Made by a program: the position numbers and the translations under genes. From Phocaeicola paurosaccharolyticus JCM 15092 (GTDB taxonomy: Bacteria > Bacteroidota > Bacteroidia > Bacteroidales > Bacteroidaceae): DNA of 41,317 nucleotides. This document shows, piece after piece, positions 8,790-16,890 of the stretch (its first letter is position 1; the number at the start of each line of letters is the position of its first letter). The stretch is taken from contig NZ_BAJR01000029.1 of NCBI RefSeq assembly GCF_000613805.1, forward strand, positions 1 to 41,317, written 5' to 3'. Below the pieces are notes generated by a model that was not told where the DNA came from, ran no database searches, and worked only from the letters and a program-made list of their open reading frames with translations.

Positions 8790-9539
8790 ATGAGATTGCT
8801 TGCTGCACTTGTTTTCTTTACACGTCTCCCTTTTTGGAGAATAGCAGATATACCAAAAGAATATTTTAAGCGTTTGGTTGAATATTGGTCATTAACCGGT
8901 GTACTTACAGGTGGTATTATGGCTCTTGTGTTGTTTCTCACATCTCTTATTATGCCTATTGAGATAGCTATTATTTTTGCTATTTCTTCTAGATTAATCA
9001 TTACAGGTGCTCTTCATGAAGATGGCTTGGCCGATTTCTGTGACGGCTTTGGCGGAGGTACTGACAGAGAGAGAACACTTGCAATAATGAAAGATTCACA
9101 CATTGGTACATACGGAGTTATAGGACTAATAATCTATTTCCTACTACTCTTCAATCTTATGTACACGCTATCAGTTCCTCTTTTATGTTTTGTGATTATA
9201 TCTGCAGATGTATGGAGTAAGGCTTGTGCTGCAAACATAATAAATATACTGCCCTATGCACGTAATGAAGAGACAGCAAAAGCAAAGGTGGTATACGACA
9301 GGATGACTCTTAAGGCTTTTATCATATCTACTGTTATAGGTATTATACCTCCACTATTTCTTTTAGACAAAATATATTGGTTTGCTCTGTTGGCACCAGT
9401 ATTTATGCTCTTCGCTTTGGGTCATATAATGCATAAGAAAATTGCAGGTTATACCGGCGACTGTTGTGGAGCAACATTCTTACTTTGTGAATTATCTTTC
9501 TATATTGTAGTTGTTTTTCTAAATTACAATCTATGTTAG
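8790..9539 (+). CDS. cobS: Adenosylcobinamide-GDP ribazoletransferase (cobalamin synthase)
   Basis: This integral membrane enzyme joins adenosylcobinamide-GDP with alpha-ribazole (or its phosphate) to form adenosylcobalamin. The 249-aa protein shows the family start 'LLAALVFFTRLPFW', the acidic metal-binding motif 'HEDGLADFCDGFGGG' (about residues 75-89), 'IMKDSHIGTYGVIGL' and multiple hydrophobic helices to the C-terminus, including the late 'GGYTGDCCGA'-like segment (IAGYTGDCCGATFLL). Length is typical. It overlaps cobC by 7 bp, so the two are translated in tandem. Confidence 0.93.
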   Translation: MRLLAALVFFTRLPFWRIADIPKEYFKRLVEYWSLTGVLTGGIMALVLFLTSLIMPIEIAIIFAISSRLIITGALHEDGLADFCDGFGGGTDRERTLAIMKDSHIGTYGVIGLIIYFLLLFNLMYTLSVPLLCFVIISADVWSKACAANIINILPYARNEETAKAKVVYDRMTLKAFIISTVIGIIPPLFLLDKIYWFALLAPVFMLFALGHIMHKKIAGYTGDCCGATFLLCELSFYIVVVFLNYNLC

Positions 9540-10060
9540 TATATCTTATACGTCATACCTCGGTAGATATAGAACCTGGAACATGTTATGGCCAGACCGA
9601 TGTTCCTCTTCGTCCGTCATTTACAGAAGAGGCAAAAATAACATCGGCAAATTTAGATAGTATTATTTTTGATAAAGTCTATACAAGTCCTCTCTCGAGA
9701 AGCTGGAAACTTGCTGGATTTTGTGGTTACAAAGATGCATTAAGAGATGACAGGCTAATGGAGATAAACTTCGGCGATTGGGAAATGAAACGTTTTGATG
9801 AGATAGACGATCCAAATATAGAAAAGTGGTATAGCGATTACATAAATGTACGTAGTACAAACGGAGAGTCTTTTCAAGACCAATACAACAGAGTAGCATC
9901 TTTTTTAGATGAGCTGAAGAGACAGGACTATAAGAGTGTAGCTATCTTCGCCCATGGTGGAGTTCTAATATGCGCACAGATTTATGCAGGATTGATAAAG
10001 GCCAAGGAGGCATTCGAATCACTTACGCCATATGGAGGAATTGTTAAGATTGATATTTAG
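9533..10060 (+). CDS. cobC: Alpha-ribazole phosphatase (histidine phosphatase family)
   Basis: A 175-aa histidine-phosphatase-family protein. It has the phospho-accepting motif 'YLIRHTSVD' (R7-H8-T9 region), 'YTSPLSRSWKLA' with the second arginine, the acidic 'LMEINFGDWEM' and the late 'IFAHGGVLICA' histidine. In this position, directly after cobS with a 7-bp overlap, the expected role is removing the 5' phosphate from alpha-ribazole phosphate or adenosylcobalamin phosphate. The fold by itself would also fit other small phosphatases; context decides the call. Its last 17 bases overlap the end of the convergent M50-like gene. Confidence 0.88.
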   Translation: MLVYLIRHTSVDIEPGTCYGQTDVPLRPSFTEEAKITSANLDSIIFDKVYTSPLSRSWKLAGFCGYKDALRDDRLMEINFGDWEMKRFDEIDDPNIEKWYSDYINVRSTNGESFQDQYNRVASFLDELKRQDYKSVAIFAHGGVLICAQIYAGLIKAKEAFESLTPYGGIVKIDI

Positions 10061-11189
10061 TCAAAATCTCTTTCATAAGGTCTAAATCCATCTCTACCTC
10101 ACCTTTCATTAGAAATTTATCTCTATCAATAAGTAATTTATTGTAGATTTCTTCGGCTTTTGCCTTATCATTATCGTGCAAGAGTGCTATAGTGAAGAGT
10201 ATGCGCATCTTACTGCTCATGATACCCTTAAATTGGTTTATATATTTTTCTAACTGTTTAGTATATAATTGATTGAACTTCTCTTCGTCGCCTTTCAACA
10301 ATGAAAGGAAAACCATTTCACACATAGACTCCTTTACATATATACCTATAGCTTTGGACTCTGGTGCTATAATTTTATTGAAAATATCATAAGCCTTATC
10401 AAACTCACGTATATCAATATATCTTGAAGCAGTCATCGTAGCCAATCCTGCATCTATAGTGTCACTTGGTCTAAAATCATCATCAACTATAAACCAATCC
10501 TCAGGCATATCTTTTAATCTAACACCTCTTTGGCATTGTGCATTGACACTCAACTGTAACTTAAGACCAATTTTACCTTCAGGGTGTTTTCTCAATGATA
10601 ATACATTAGCAGCATCATTACTGATACCCTGTATTTTCATTGGAATACCATTGGTTAGTGCTAAAAATAGCCCAATAACTATGAAGATTATTAAGGATGC
10701 AGAGACATATTTACCATTATTAAAAATCAAAAGTATTGCAAGGGCTAAGAGAGAAAAAATGATATTTCCTAGAACACCTCCTATATTATACCAAACAACA
10801 GGCAACTTATCTTCAGGCAGATCTGGCATCTCCAGGAGACATTGTCCTCCTGTTCCAGCCAACGAGAATTTCTTAATCTTGTATTTATTCTCTTCTTTTA
10901 TAAGTGTCCATGAAAATATGCGGAAAGATACAAACTTATAACCTGTAGCCAAACCACACACAAGGTGTCCCCCTTCGTGGACTATTATGTGAAAGTATAA
11001 TGCAAATAATGATGATATTGACAATGTTACTAAGACCTTTATTATCTTAGTAAAATCGATTTTAAGAAGCTTATCAATAAAGACATTTACAGGTACTCCT
11101 TTAATAAAAATAACTGCTATACCTGCAATTACTATACCTGCGATAAATCCCAATGTAATTAAGAGAATGAATCTAATTATGTTTTTCAT
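10044..11189 (-). CDS. M50-like membrane metalloprotease
   Basis: A 381-aa membrane protein from the start chosen here. Hydrophobic segments lie at about residues 5-30 and 50-70, the zinc motif HEGGH (HExxH) at residues 71-75, and two more helices near 'GGVLGNIIFSLLALAILLIF' and 'LIIFIVIGLFLALTNGIP'. The C-terminal ~170 residues are soluble and helical, possibly TPR-like ('YDIFNKIIAPES', 'AEEIYNKLLIDRDKF'). HExxH inside a membrane segment followed by an N-G-I-P-M-like loop fits site-2-protease-like M50 proteins; the substrate is unknown. ATG 11189 (MKNIIRF) was chosen over 11228 because a -7 box ends 4 nt upstream of it. The gene separates the two cob runs and is convergent with cobC. Confidence 0.75.
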   Translation of the reverse strand: MKNIIRFILLITLGFIAGIVIAGIAVIFIKGVPVNVFIDKLLKIDFTKIIKVLVTLSISSLFALYFHIIVHEGGHLVCGLATGYKFVSFRIFSWTLIKEENKYKIKKFSLAGTGGQCLLEMPDLPEDKLPVVWYNIGGVLGNIIFSLLALAILLIFNNGKYVSASLIIFIVIGLFLALTNGIPMKIQGISNDAANVLSLRKHPEGKIGLKLQLSVNAQCQRGVRLKDMPEDWFIVDDDFRPSDTIDAGLATMTASRYIDIREFDKAYDIFNKIIAPESKAIGIYVKESMCEMVFLSLLKGDEEKFNQLYTKQLEKYINQFKGIMSSKMRILFTIALLHDNDKAKAEEIYNKLLIDRDKFLMKGEVEMDLDLMKEILTKYQS

Positions 11190-11193
11190 GAAG

Positions 11194-11201
11194 CAAAGAT
11201 A
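11194..11201 (-). promoter_or_regulatory. -7 box of the M50-like gene
   Basis: TATCTTTG on the minus strand (CAAAGATA on the plus) fits TAnnTTTG. It ends 4 nt before ATG 11189, again suggesting a transcript that starts about at the start codon. No good -33 box at the right distance. Confidence 0.45.
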
Positions 11202-11268
11202 GTATATCATTTTGAAAATACACAACAAATGACAATCATGTTTTTCATTGCCATATTGTGGAATTTAC

Positions 11269-11276
11269 TAATTTTG
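11269..11276 (+). promoter_or_regulatory. -7 box of the cbiA operon
   Basis: TAATTTTG fits TAnnTTTG and lies 19 nt before the cbiA ATG at 11296. The gap to the divergent M50-like gene is too short for a cobalamin riboswitch, and none is visible. Confidence 0.5.
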
Positions 11277-11295
11277 TATATTAATAAAAAAACAG

Positions 11296-12626
11296 ATGAA
11301 ACCACAATTTTTAATTGCATCATTGACTCCTGGTGCCGGGAAAACAACATTATCTCTCGGTATATCACGCTTGTTACAGCAAAAAGGCTTGCGTGTGCAA
11401 TCATATAAGTGTGGCTCAGATCTTATTGATCCACAATATCTCTCTATGAGCACAGATAAGCCGGTAGTAAATCTTGATAACTGGCTCTCATCGCCCTACT
11501 ATATACAACACCTATATAATAACTATGGTGAAAATGCTGATTTATGTATAGTGGAAGGTTCTGCAGCTCTCTTCGACGGTTATGATGGAAGTAAAGGTAG
11601 TTGTTCTGAAATAGCAATGCTTCTGCACCTTCCAGTGATATTGGTTATAAATGCACGAATGGCAGGTTATTCTGTTGCTGCAATGATATTAGGGTTCAAA
11701 CTTTTTAATCCTAAGTTAAAGATAGCCGGAGTTGTATTCAATCAGACAATCTCCGGTGCTCAATATAAATATCTTTATCAGGCATGCATTGATACAGGAG
11801 TTGAGTGCTTCGGCTATATTCCATATATCTCGGATGATAAATTTATATCTAAGCATAGCGCTATTACTGTAAGTGCCAGGAAAGAGATAAATAGTCTTAT
11901 TGATAAAATTGCTGATAAGATAGCTCAGACTGTAGATGTTCACAAAATTATTGAATCATGTAAACTTATCTTTCCATGTCTGTATATGTTGCCCTATACT
12001 TCAGACTATGATGATGATATTGATGTTGGAGTTAAAAAGATTAGAATTGCTGTTGCAAAAGATGTAGCTTTCAATTATATGTATTGGGATAATCTGATGA
12101 AGCTCTCTAAGATTGGTAACATAACTTATTTCAGTCCCCTATACAGCAATGAACTCCCAAAATGTGATATGCTTTATTTACCAAACGGAGTCCCTGAACT
12201 CTTTGCTCGACAGATTTACAGACGCAAGAAGATGTTGGAAGATATACGTGACTTTGCTGAACAGGGAGGTATGATACTTGCTGAGGGCAATTCTGTTTCT
12301 ATATTGGCATCTACACTCACCATACGTGAGAATGGTACTGCATATGAGATGGCATCTATCTTCCATTCGATTGCGATACAATTGGGCTCAAACTACATAG
12401 TGGTTATGTAAACATAATATCAAAGGATAAAGTTTTCCGTGGTAACGAGTTCCATTATTGTAATATAACTGGATACTCTCAGGGAGACTCAGATATAAAG
12501 ATGATTAATTCTAAAGGAATGGAGATTTCTGACAATATATTCAGATATAAGAACAGTATTGCATCACTTGCAAATATATATTGGGGTGAAAATGATATTT
12601 TAAGTCTATGGAACACGGAAAATTAA
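11296..12626 (+). pseudogene. cbiA: Cobyrinate a,c-diamide synthase, one-base frameshift
   Basis: CbiA amidates carboxylates a and c of the corrin ring using glutamine and ATP. The N-terminal ATPase domain is clear: 'SLTPGAGKTTLSLGISRLL' P-loop (about residues 9-27), 'SYKCGSDLIDPQYL', 'CIVEGSAALFDGYDG'. Towards the C-terminus the frame breaks: one frame ends at 12411 after 371 codons, while the next frame continues with F-D-C-D-T-I-G-L-K-L-H-S-G-Y-V and 'FRGNEFHY', the end of the glutaminase-like domain, to a stop at 12624-12626. One extra C in the CC run near 12364 restores a 443-aa protein of normal length. The 'GGMILAEGNSVSI' segment stands where family members have the GG-x-x-Y-L cysteine region, so the glutaminase Cys should be re-checked. 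It overlaps cobQ by 19 bp. Confidence 0.85.
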
Positions 12627-14098
12627 AACCTCTCATGTTTGCAGGTACAGGCAGTGATGTAGGAAAAAGTATTATTGTAACTGCGATATGCCGTATCTTA
12701 AAACAAGATGGATACTCTCCTGCTCCATTCAAGGCTCAAAATATGTCTTTAAACTCATATGCTACACCAGATTCACTGGAGATAGGTCGTGCACAAGCTG
12801 TACAAGCTGAAGCTGCGGAAATAGAATGTTCAACAGATATGAATCCACTGCTTCTAAAACCAAATTCGGATCTCACATCCCAAATTGTACTTAACGGCAG
12901 ACCTGTCGGCAACAGCAGCGCTAAAGGTTTTTTCAGGCAGGAAGGTAGAGATATACTGAGAAAAGAGATAAACAGCTCATTCGACAGACTGTCATCTAAA
13001 TATAATCCTATTATAATGGAGGGTGCCGGAAGTATTGCTGAGATGAACCTAATGGATATAGATCTTGTAAACATGCCAATGGCAAGATATGCTGACGCAA
13101 ATATAATACTTGTGGCCGACATAGATAGAGGTGGAGTATTTGCCAGTATTTATGGTTCCGTGATGCTTCAGAAGCCTGAAGACAGGCGTCGGATTAAAGG
13201 TGTAATAATAAATAAGTTCAGAGGAGATATATCACTATTCAACACTGGGAAAGAGATTATAGAGAAGACATCAGGAATAAAAGTATTAGGTATAATACCA
13301 TATTTAGACGATATTGATATTGATGAAGAAGATTCGGTCTCTTTAGAAAAGAGAAATAAAAAATATACTCAAGGTAAAGTAAATATTGTTGTCGTTTTAT
13401 TACCACATATGTCCAACTTTACTGACTTTGCCCGTCTGGAACATGATTCAAGGATTAATTTATACTATTCATACTCACCTGAAGAGATTGCTAAAGCAGA
13501 CATAACGATTATACCCGGCAGTAAGAACACTATTAGTGACTTGAATGAAATCAGAAATAAAGGCATTGACACAGCTATAATTGATAATGCAAAAAAGGGC
13601 AAAAGCGTTATAGGAATCTGCGGCGGTTATCAGATTATGGGTATGGAAATTAGTGACCCTCTCTCCATAGAGAGTAACAATGCTTTTGTTAATGGACTTG
13701 GGCTTCTTCCTATACGTACCACAATTACTAAGGAGAAAATCACCCAACAGAGAGAGTTCAGTTTCATGGAAGGTGAACAGAGATGTAAGGGCTACGAGAT
13801 TCATATGGGTAATAGTGAACTCATTGATGATAAAGATTATATGAAAGTAGCTGCTTTTGATGATGGAAGTAGTGATGGAGTTATGATAAACGACAGATGT
13901 TTCGGAACATACCTTCATGGCATTCTGGACAATAAAGTGATTGTCGATAAACTCGTCTCACAATACTGTACTCTAGAAAGCAGTGATAGTATGGATTATG
14001 ATCAGTATAAAGATTATCAATATAACAGGTTAGCTTCACATGTCAGAGAGAACATAGATATGGATTTATTTTATAAAATATTGAACAGCTATGATTGA
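12608..14098 (+). CDS. cobQ: Cobyric acid synthase
   Basis: CobQ (CbiP) adds four amide groups to adenosylcobyrinate a,c-diamide, using ATP and glutamine. The 496-aa protein begins with a dethiobiotin-synthetase-like ATPase domain ('FAGTGSDVGKSIIVTAICR', P-loop about residues 12-20; 'PFKAQNMSLNSY', 'EIGRAQAVQAEAA') and ends with a type-1 glutaminase domain with the nucleophile in 'GICGGYQIMG' (Cys near residue 337) and the partner His in 'TYLHGILDN' near 437. Length is typical. The start lies inside the 3' end of cbiA, and the stop overlaps cobD by 8 bp, so the four genes cbiA-cobQ-cobD-cbiB form one tightly packed operon. Confidence 0.95.
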   Translation: MEHGKLKPLMFAGTGSDVGKSIIVTAICRILKQDGYSPAPFKAQNMSLNSYATPDSLEIGRAQAVQAEAAEIECSTDMNPLLLKPNSDLTSQIVLNGRPVGNSSAKGFFRQEGRDILRKEINSSFDRLSSKYNPIIMEGAGSIAEMNLMDIDLVNMPMARYADANIILVADIDRGGVFASIYGSVMLQKPEDRRRIKGVIINKFRGDISLFNTGKEIIEKTSGIKVLGIIPYLDDIDIDEEDSVSLEKRNKKYTQGKVNIVVVLLPHMSNFTDFARLEHDSRINLYYSYSPEEIAKADITIIPGSKNTISDLNEIRNKGIDTAIIDNAKKGKSVIGICGGYQIMGMEISDPLSIESNNAFVNGLGLLPIRTTITKEKITQQREFSFMEGEQRCKGYEIHMGNSELIDDKDYMKVAAFDDGSSDGVMINDRCFGTYLHGILDNKVIVDKLVSQYCTLESSDSMDYDQYKDYQYNRLASHVRENIDMDLFYKILNSYD

Positions 14099-15107
14099 AG
14101 GACATGGAGATGATTGCTACAAATTTAGTAATGAGATAAAGATAAATTTTAGCTCGAATATATATAACCACGCTGAGCAGAGAGAACTATACGACCATCT
14201 TAGTCAAAAGTTACCTCTGATACACTCCTATCCACCTCCAATTCCATATGAGTTAGAGAATAAGATTGCCGATGATGCCAATATTGATTCTAAGGAGGTC
14301 TCTGTGACAAATGGAGCAACAGAAGCTATATATCTCATTGCACAACTCTTCGCAAATAAGTGCTCAACTATTTTAGAACCGACATTCAGTGAATATGCAG
14401 ATGCATGTCGTCTGCATATTCATAAGATTGAGTTCATATATAGATTGGATGAGAATGTTAGATTAGGAAATGTATTATGGATATGCAATCCAAACAATCC
14501 TACCGGTGAGGTTTTTGATAAAGATCTTTTGATTAGAATAATCAGTAAAAATCCAAAAACTTACTTCGTTATTGATCAGTCATACGAAAACTTTACTCTT
14601 AAACCTTTACTTTCAGAAAAAGAAGCTATTGCATTTGATAATCTGATTCTTATACACTCTATGACTAAGCAATTTGCTATTCCGGGATTAAGAGTCGGAT
14701 ATATTTCAGCCAATAGAAACATCGTACATGAATTCACTCTACATAAGATGCCTTGGTCGGTCAATGTGATTGCTATAGAGGCTGCAAAATATCTTATTGA
14801 AAATAAAAACCTATACCGAATGGATATAGCATCGATCATGATCGAAAGAGAAAGAGTTCATGATCGTTTAAAAGAGATATACGGAGTTGTTCCATGGAGC
14901 TCAGACACAAACTTTATGCTTGTACAGCTACGCAGTGGTAACTCTTCATCTCTAAAGGAGTATCTTGTTAAAGAGCACTCAATGTTGATTAGAGATGCAT
15001 CAAATTTCCATGGTCTGGATTCGCATTTCTTCAGGATAGCAGTTCAGTCAGCAGAAGAGAATAATCAACTTATTAAGGCTATTGAAGAATGGATGAGCTT
15101 ATATTGA
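14091..15107 (+). CDS. cobD: Threonine-phosphate decarboxylase-like PLP enzyme
   Basis: A 338-aa fold-type I PLP enzyme of the histidinol-phosphate aminotransferase family. In Salmonella nomenclature CobD decarboxylates L-threonine phosphate to (R)-1-amino-2-propanol phosphate, the nucleotide-loop linker. Visible features: 'VSVTNGATEAIYLIAQLF' PLP-phosphate loop, 'CNPNNPTGEVF', 'VIDQSYENFT' and the Schiff-base lysine in 'HSMTKQFAIPGLRVGYIS' (K near 192). Sequence alone cannot separate CobD from a histidinol-phosphate aminotransferase; the position between cobQ and cbiB, with overlaps of 8 and 19 bp, supports CobD strongly. The N-terminus 'EGHGDDCYKF' is also typical of cobalamin-cluster members. 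Confidence 0.9.
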   Translation: MIEGHGDDCYKFSNEIKINFSSNIYNHAEQRELYDHLSQKLPLIHSYPPPIPYELENKIADDANIDSKEVSVTNGATEAIYLIAQLFANKCSTILEPTFSEYADACRLHIHKIEFIYRLDENVRLGNVLWICNPNNPTGEVFDKDLLIRIISKNPKTYFVIDQSYENFTLKPLLSEKEAIAFDNLILIHSMTKQFAIPGLRVGYISANRNIVHEFTLHKMPWSVNVIAIEAAKYLIENKNLYRMDIASIMIERERVHDRLKEIYGVVPWSSDTNFMLVQLRSGNSSSLKEYLVKEHSMLIRDASNFHGLDSHFFRIAVQSAEENNQLIKAIEEWMSLY

Positions 15108-16018
15108 TATTGCCTTTGGTTATAGGTTATATTCTGGATATCGTGTTCGGAGATCCTGTAGGTCTGCCCCATCCTGTCGTATATATGGGAAAGTCAATCT
15201 CCTTTTTTGAAAAACGGCTGAATAAAGGAAACAATATAACTATTAAAGGAGCAGTTATATCACTTCTACTTATACTGTTGTCATTTATATTTACAAAGTT
15301 TGTTATAGAGTTATCTTACTTAAATATCTACATTGGAATAACAGTATCTTCACTGCTAATCTTCTTCTGTCTTGCAGGAAAAACACTAATCCATGAAGTT
15401 AAGATGGTGTTCGATGCCTTAGAAGTATCCCTTGATAGAGGAAGAGAGCAATTATCAAGGATTGTAGGACGAGATACAGCAGACTTATCTGCTGAAGAAG
15501 TCAAGAAAGCCGCTCTTGAGACTCTAGCAGAGAATCTTAGTGATGGTGTTATTGCTCCACTATTCTGGTATGCAATTGGCGGTATACCTGCAATGATGGC
15601 ATATAAGATGATAAATACGCTTGATTCGATGATAGGCTACAAGAATGAGAGATATATAGAATACGGATCTGTTGCTGCAAGAATTGATGATATCGCCAAC
15701 TATATACCAGCTCGTATAACAGCTATTTTTATGATTCTTGTTGTAGGAAGAGCTAATCTGATTGGATTTGTATTCAGATTTGGTAAAGAACATGCCAGCC
15801 CCAACTCAGGATATCCTGAAGCAGCATTGGCAGGCATATTGAATTGTAAGTTTGGTGGTACGCACAACTACTTTGGACAGAGTGTCTATAAACCATATAT
15901 TGGTTATAATGAGAGAGAGTTGACATACAAGGATATGCTAACTGCAACATCAGTAAACAGAAGAGTAGAAATCGTTACAGTACTCTTAATAATCTTGAAG
16001 ATATATTTGCTAGGTTAA
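15089..16018 (+). CDS. cbiB: Adenosylcobinamide-phosphate synthase
   Basis: CbiB attaches aminopropanol (phosphate) to adenosylcobyric acid, giving adenosylcobinamide (phosphate). The 309-aa membrane protein shows 'YILDIVFGDPVGLPHPVVYMGK' at the N-terminus, 'RIVGRDTADLSAEEVKKAALETLAENLSDG' in the middle, and 'ASPNSGYPEAALAG' near the end, all family signatures, with several membrane helices ('AVISLLLILLSFIFT', 'GITVSSLLIFFCLAG'). It overlaps the cobD gene by 19 bp and is the last gene of the operon; tRNA-Gly starts 31 bp downstream. Confidence 0.94.
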   Translation: MDELILILPLVIGYILDIVFGDPVGLPHPVVYMGKSISFFEKRLNKGNNITIKGAVISLLLILLSFIFTKFVIELSYLNIYIGITVSSLLIFFCLAGKTLIHEVKMVFDALEVSLDRGREQLSRIVGRDTADLSAEEVKKAALETLAENLSDGVIAPLFWYAIGGIPAMMAYKMINTLDSMIGYKNERYIEYGSVAARIDDIANYIPARITAIFMILVVGRANLIGFVFRFGKEHASPNSGYPEAALAGILNCKFGGTHNYFGQSVYKPYIGYNERELTYKDMLTATSVNRRVEIVTVLLIILKIYLLG

Positions 16019-16049
16019 TATAGATGTTATAAATTTGCTAAACAAAAAT

Positions 16050-16122
16050 GCGGTAGTAGCTCAGTTGGTAGAGCATCAGCTTCCCAAGCTGAGGGTCGCG
16101 AGTTCGAGTCTCGTTTGCCGCT
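16050..16122 (+). tRNA. tRNA-Gly (anticodon CCC)
   Basis: A 73-nt cloverleaf: acceptor GCGGTAG/TTGCCGC (with G-T pairs), D stem GCTC/GAGC, anticodon stem TCAGC/GCTGA around loop TTCCCAA (anticodon CCC), T stem GCGAG/CTCGT with loop TTCGAGT, discriminator T. CCA is not encoded in full (CC follows). Its 3' half is the integration site of the island. The part from 16078 on is probably supplied by the element; the displaced host copy is at 38166-38212. Confidence 0.95.
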
Positions 16123-16124
16123 CC
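16078..16124 (+). repeat. attL core (tRNA-Gly 3' end)
   Basis: 47 bp from the anticodon loop to the 3' end of tRNA-Gly, repeated in direct orientation at 38166-38212 with 44 identities. This marks the left boundary of the island. Confidence 0.9.
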
Positions 16125-16133
16125 CTCAACATC

Positions 16134-16170
16134 AAGCACTTATCGGTATTAACCGATAAGTGCTTTTTCT
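16134..16170 (+). terminator. Terminator after tRNA-Gly
   Basis: A perfect 14-bp stem (AAGCACTTATCGGT / ACCGATAAGTGCTT), 4-nt loop ATTA and a T-rich tail. As it lies inside the left end of the island, it is supplied by the element and replaces the host terminator, which is now at 38221-38256. Confidence 0.9.
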
Positions 16171-16173
16171 TTG

Positions 16174-16193
16174 GGGAAAACATAGGGAAAACA
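16174..16193 (+). repeat. Left copy of 20-bp end repeat (candidate integrase arm site)
   Basis: GGGAAAACATAGGGAAAACA, itself two copies of GGGAAAACA spaced 11 bp apart. The identical 20 bp occur in the same orientation at 38026-38045, just inside the right end. In the circular form both would flank attP, as arm-type integrase sites do. Confidence 0.65.
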
Positions 16194-16591
16194 TATTCAT
16201 AAAAATAACGATAACCATCTCTTCCTATCGGTAATTATTTTCATTGAATATTAGCTTCTACGATTTCAACATTACTTGTTTTTCATTTTTATATCTTCCC
16301 CAACTCTCCCACATTTCTTTCGTCGATCCATCCCTTTCCCCCATTGGTAACATTTAGGAGTATAACTACCTGTACCAACAATGTTACAACCCCTGACTAA
16401 AACTCCTCTCCTTTACAAAATCCACAAAACAGACAAAGAACCAATTACATAACAAGCTTCAGCGAACCATTCAACCCATTAAGATACCACCCAGCCATCC
16501 TCCCAACCCCATGGAAACCCCAAAAAGTGTTACCAACTCCCCCGGTACCGGTCACACCTTCACTCCCTTATCCCTGACAAAATCAAACACA
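16194..16591. other. Gene-free left end of the island
   Basis: About 400 bp with a C-rich plus strand and no convincing ORF. It contains GGTAACATT (16346) with an inverted AATGTTAC (16380-16387) and an inverted GTTACC near 16531, the same GGTAAC word that forms the iteron cluster at 20495-20548. Confidence 0.5.
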
Positions 16592-16624
16592 TTTGCTGTT
16601 TATTGTTTTTTATGCTTATTTTTG
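16592..16624 (+). promoter_or_regulatory. Bacteroidetes-type promoter with long leader
   Basis: TTTG (16592-16595), 21-bp spacer, TATTTTTG (16617-16624): both boxes fit the consensus. The predicted start near 16631 leaves a leader of about 260 nt before the next ORF, and the leader can fold (next feature). Confidence 0.7.
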
Positions 16625-16627
16625 TAG

Positions 16628-16744
16628 CGATGTCGGTCAAAACGTAAGATATATTTTTCGGTGGTGCACTTTACCGAAATTGAGACATCGGCGTTAGTCT
16701 TTTTATCTTGGTGCCCTATCGTTCTCTTGTAGAACACTCGGCAC
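16628..16744 (+). ncRNA. Structured 5' leader or small RNA candidate
   Basis: Nested hairpins: CGATGTC (16628-16634) pairs with GACATCG (16684-16690) and encloses TTTCGGT/ACCGAAA (16656-16662 with 16673-16679). Next, GTGCC (16711-16715) pairs with GGCAC (16740-16744) and encloses GTTCT/AGAAC (16721-16725 with 16731-16735). The start is so near the promoter's predicted start site that the first stem could be slightly trimmed. It matches no RNA family I recognise; an attenuator or riboregulator for the island's first gene is inferred. Confidence 0.4.
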
Positions 16745-16890
16745 AGCGTGTAAACTGGTAAGCGGTGTAATTGCTACAGCGTTTGTCGGATGAGTGATAT
16801 TTTTTCACTTTTTGAAAAAATTCCTATTGAAGCATGAGGTCTTTGGATTAGATCAATTGCTGTGCGTATTTAATTCTTAACATTCCTTCC

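Noticed and set aside
11202..11295. Cobalamin riboswitch before cbiA (or before cobU)
   Set aside because: Less than 110 bp lies before cbiA, and cobU overlaps the FHA gene. No B12-box-like structure is visible in either place.
14091..15107. Histidinol-phosphate aminotransferase (hisC)
   Set aside because: Same fold, but the overlaps with cobQ and cbiB and the absence of other his genes favour CobD.
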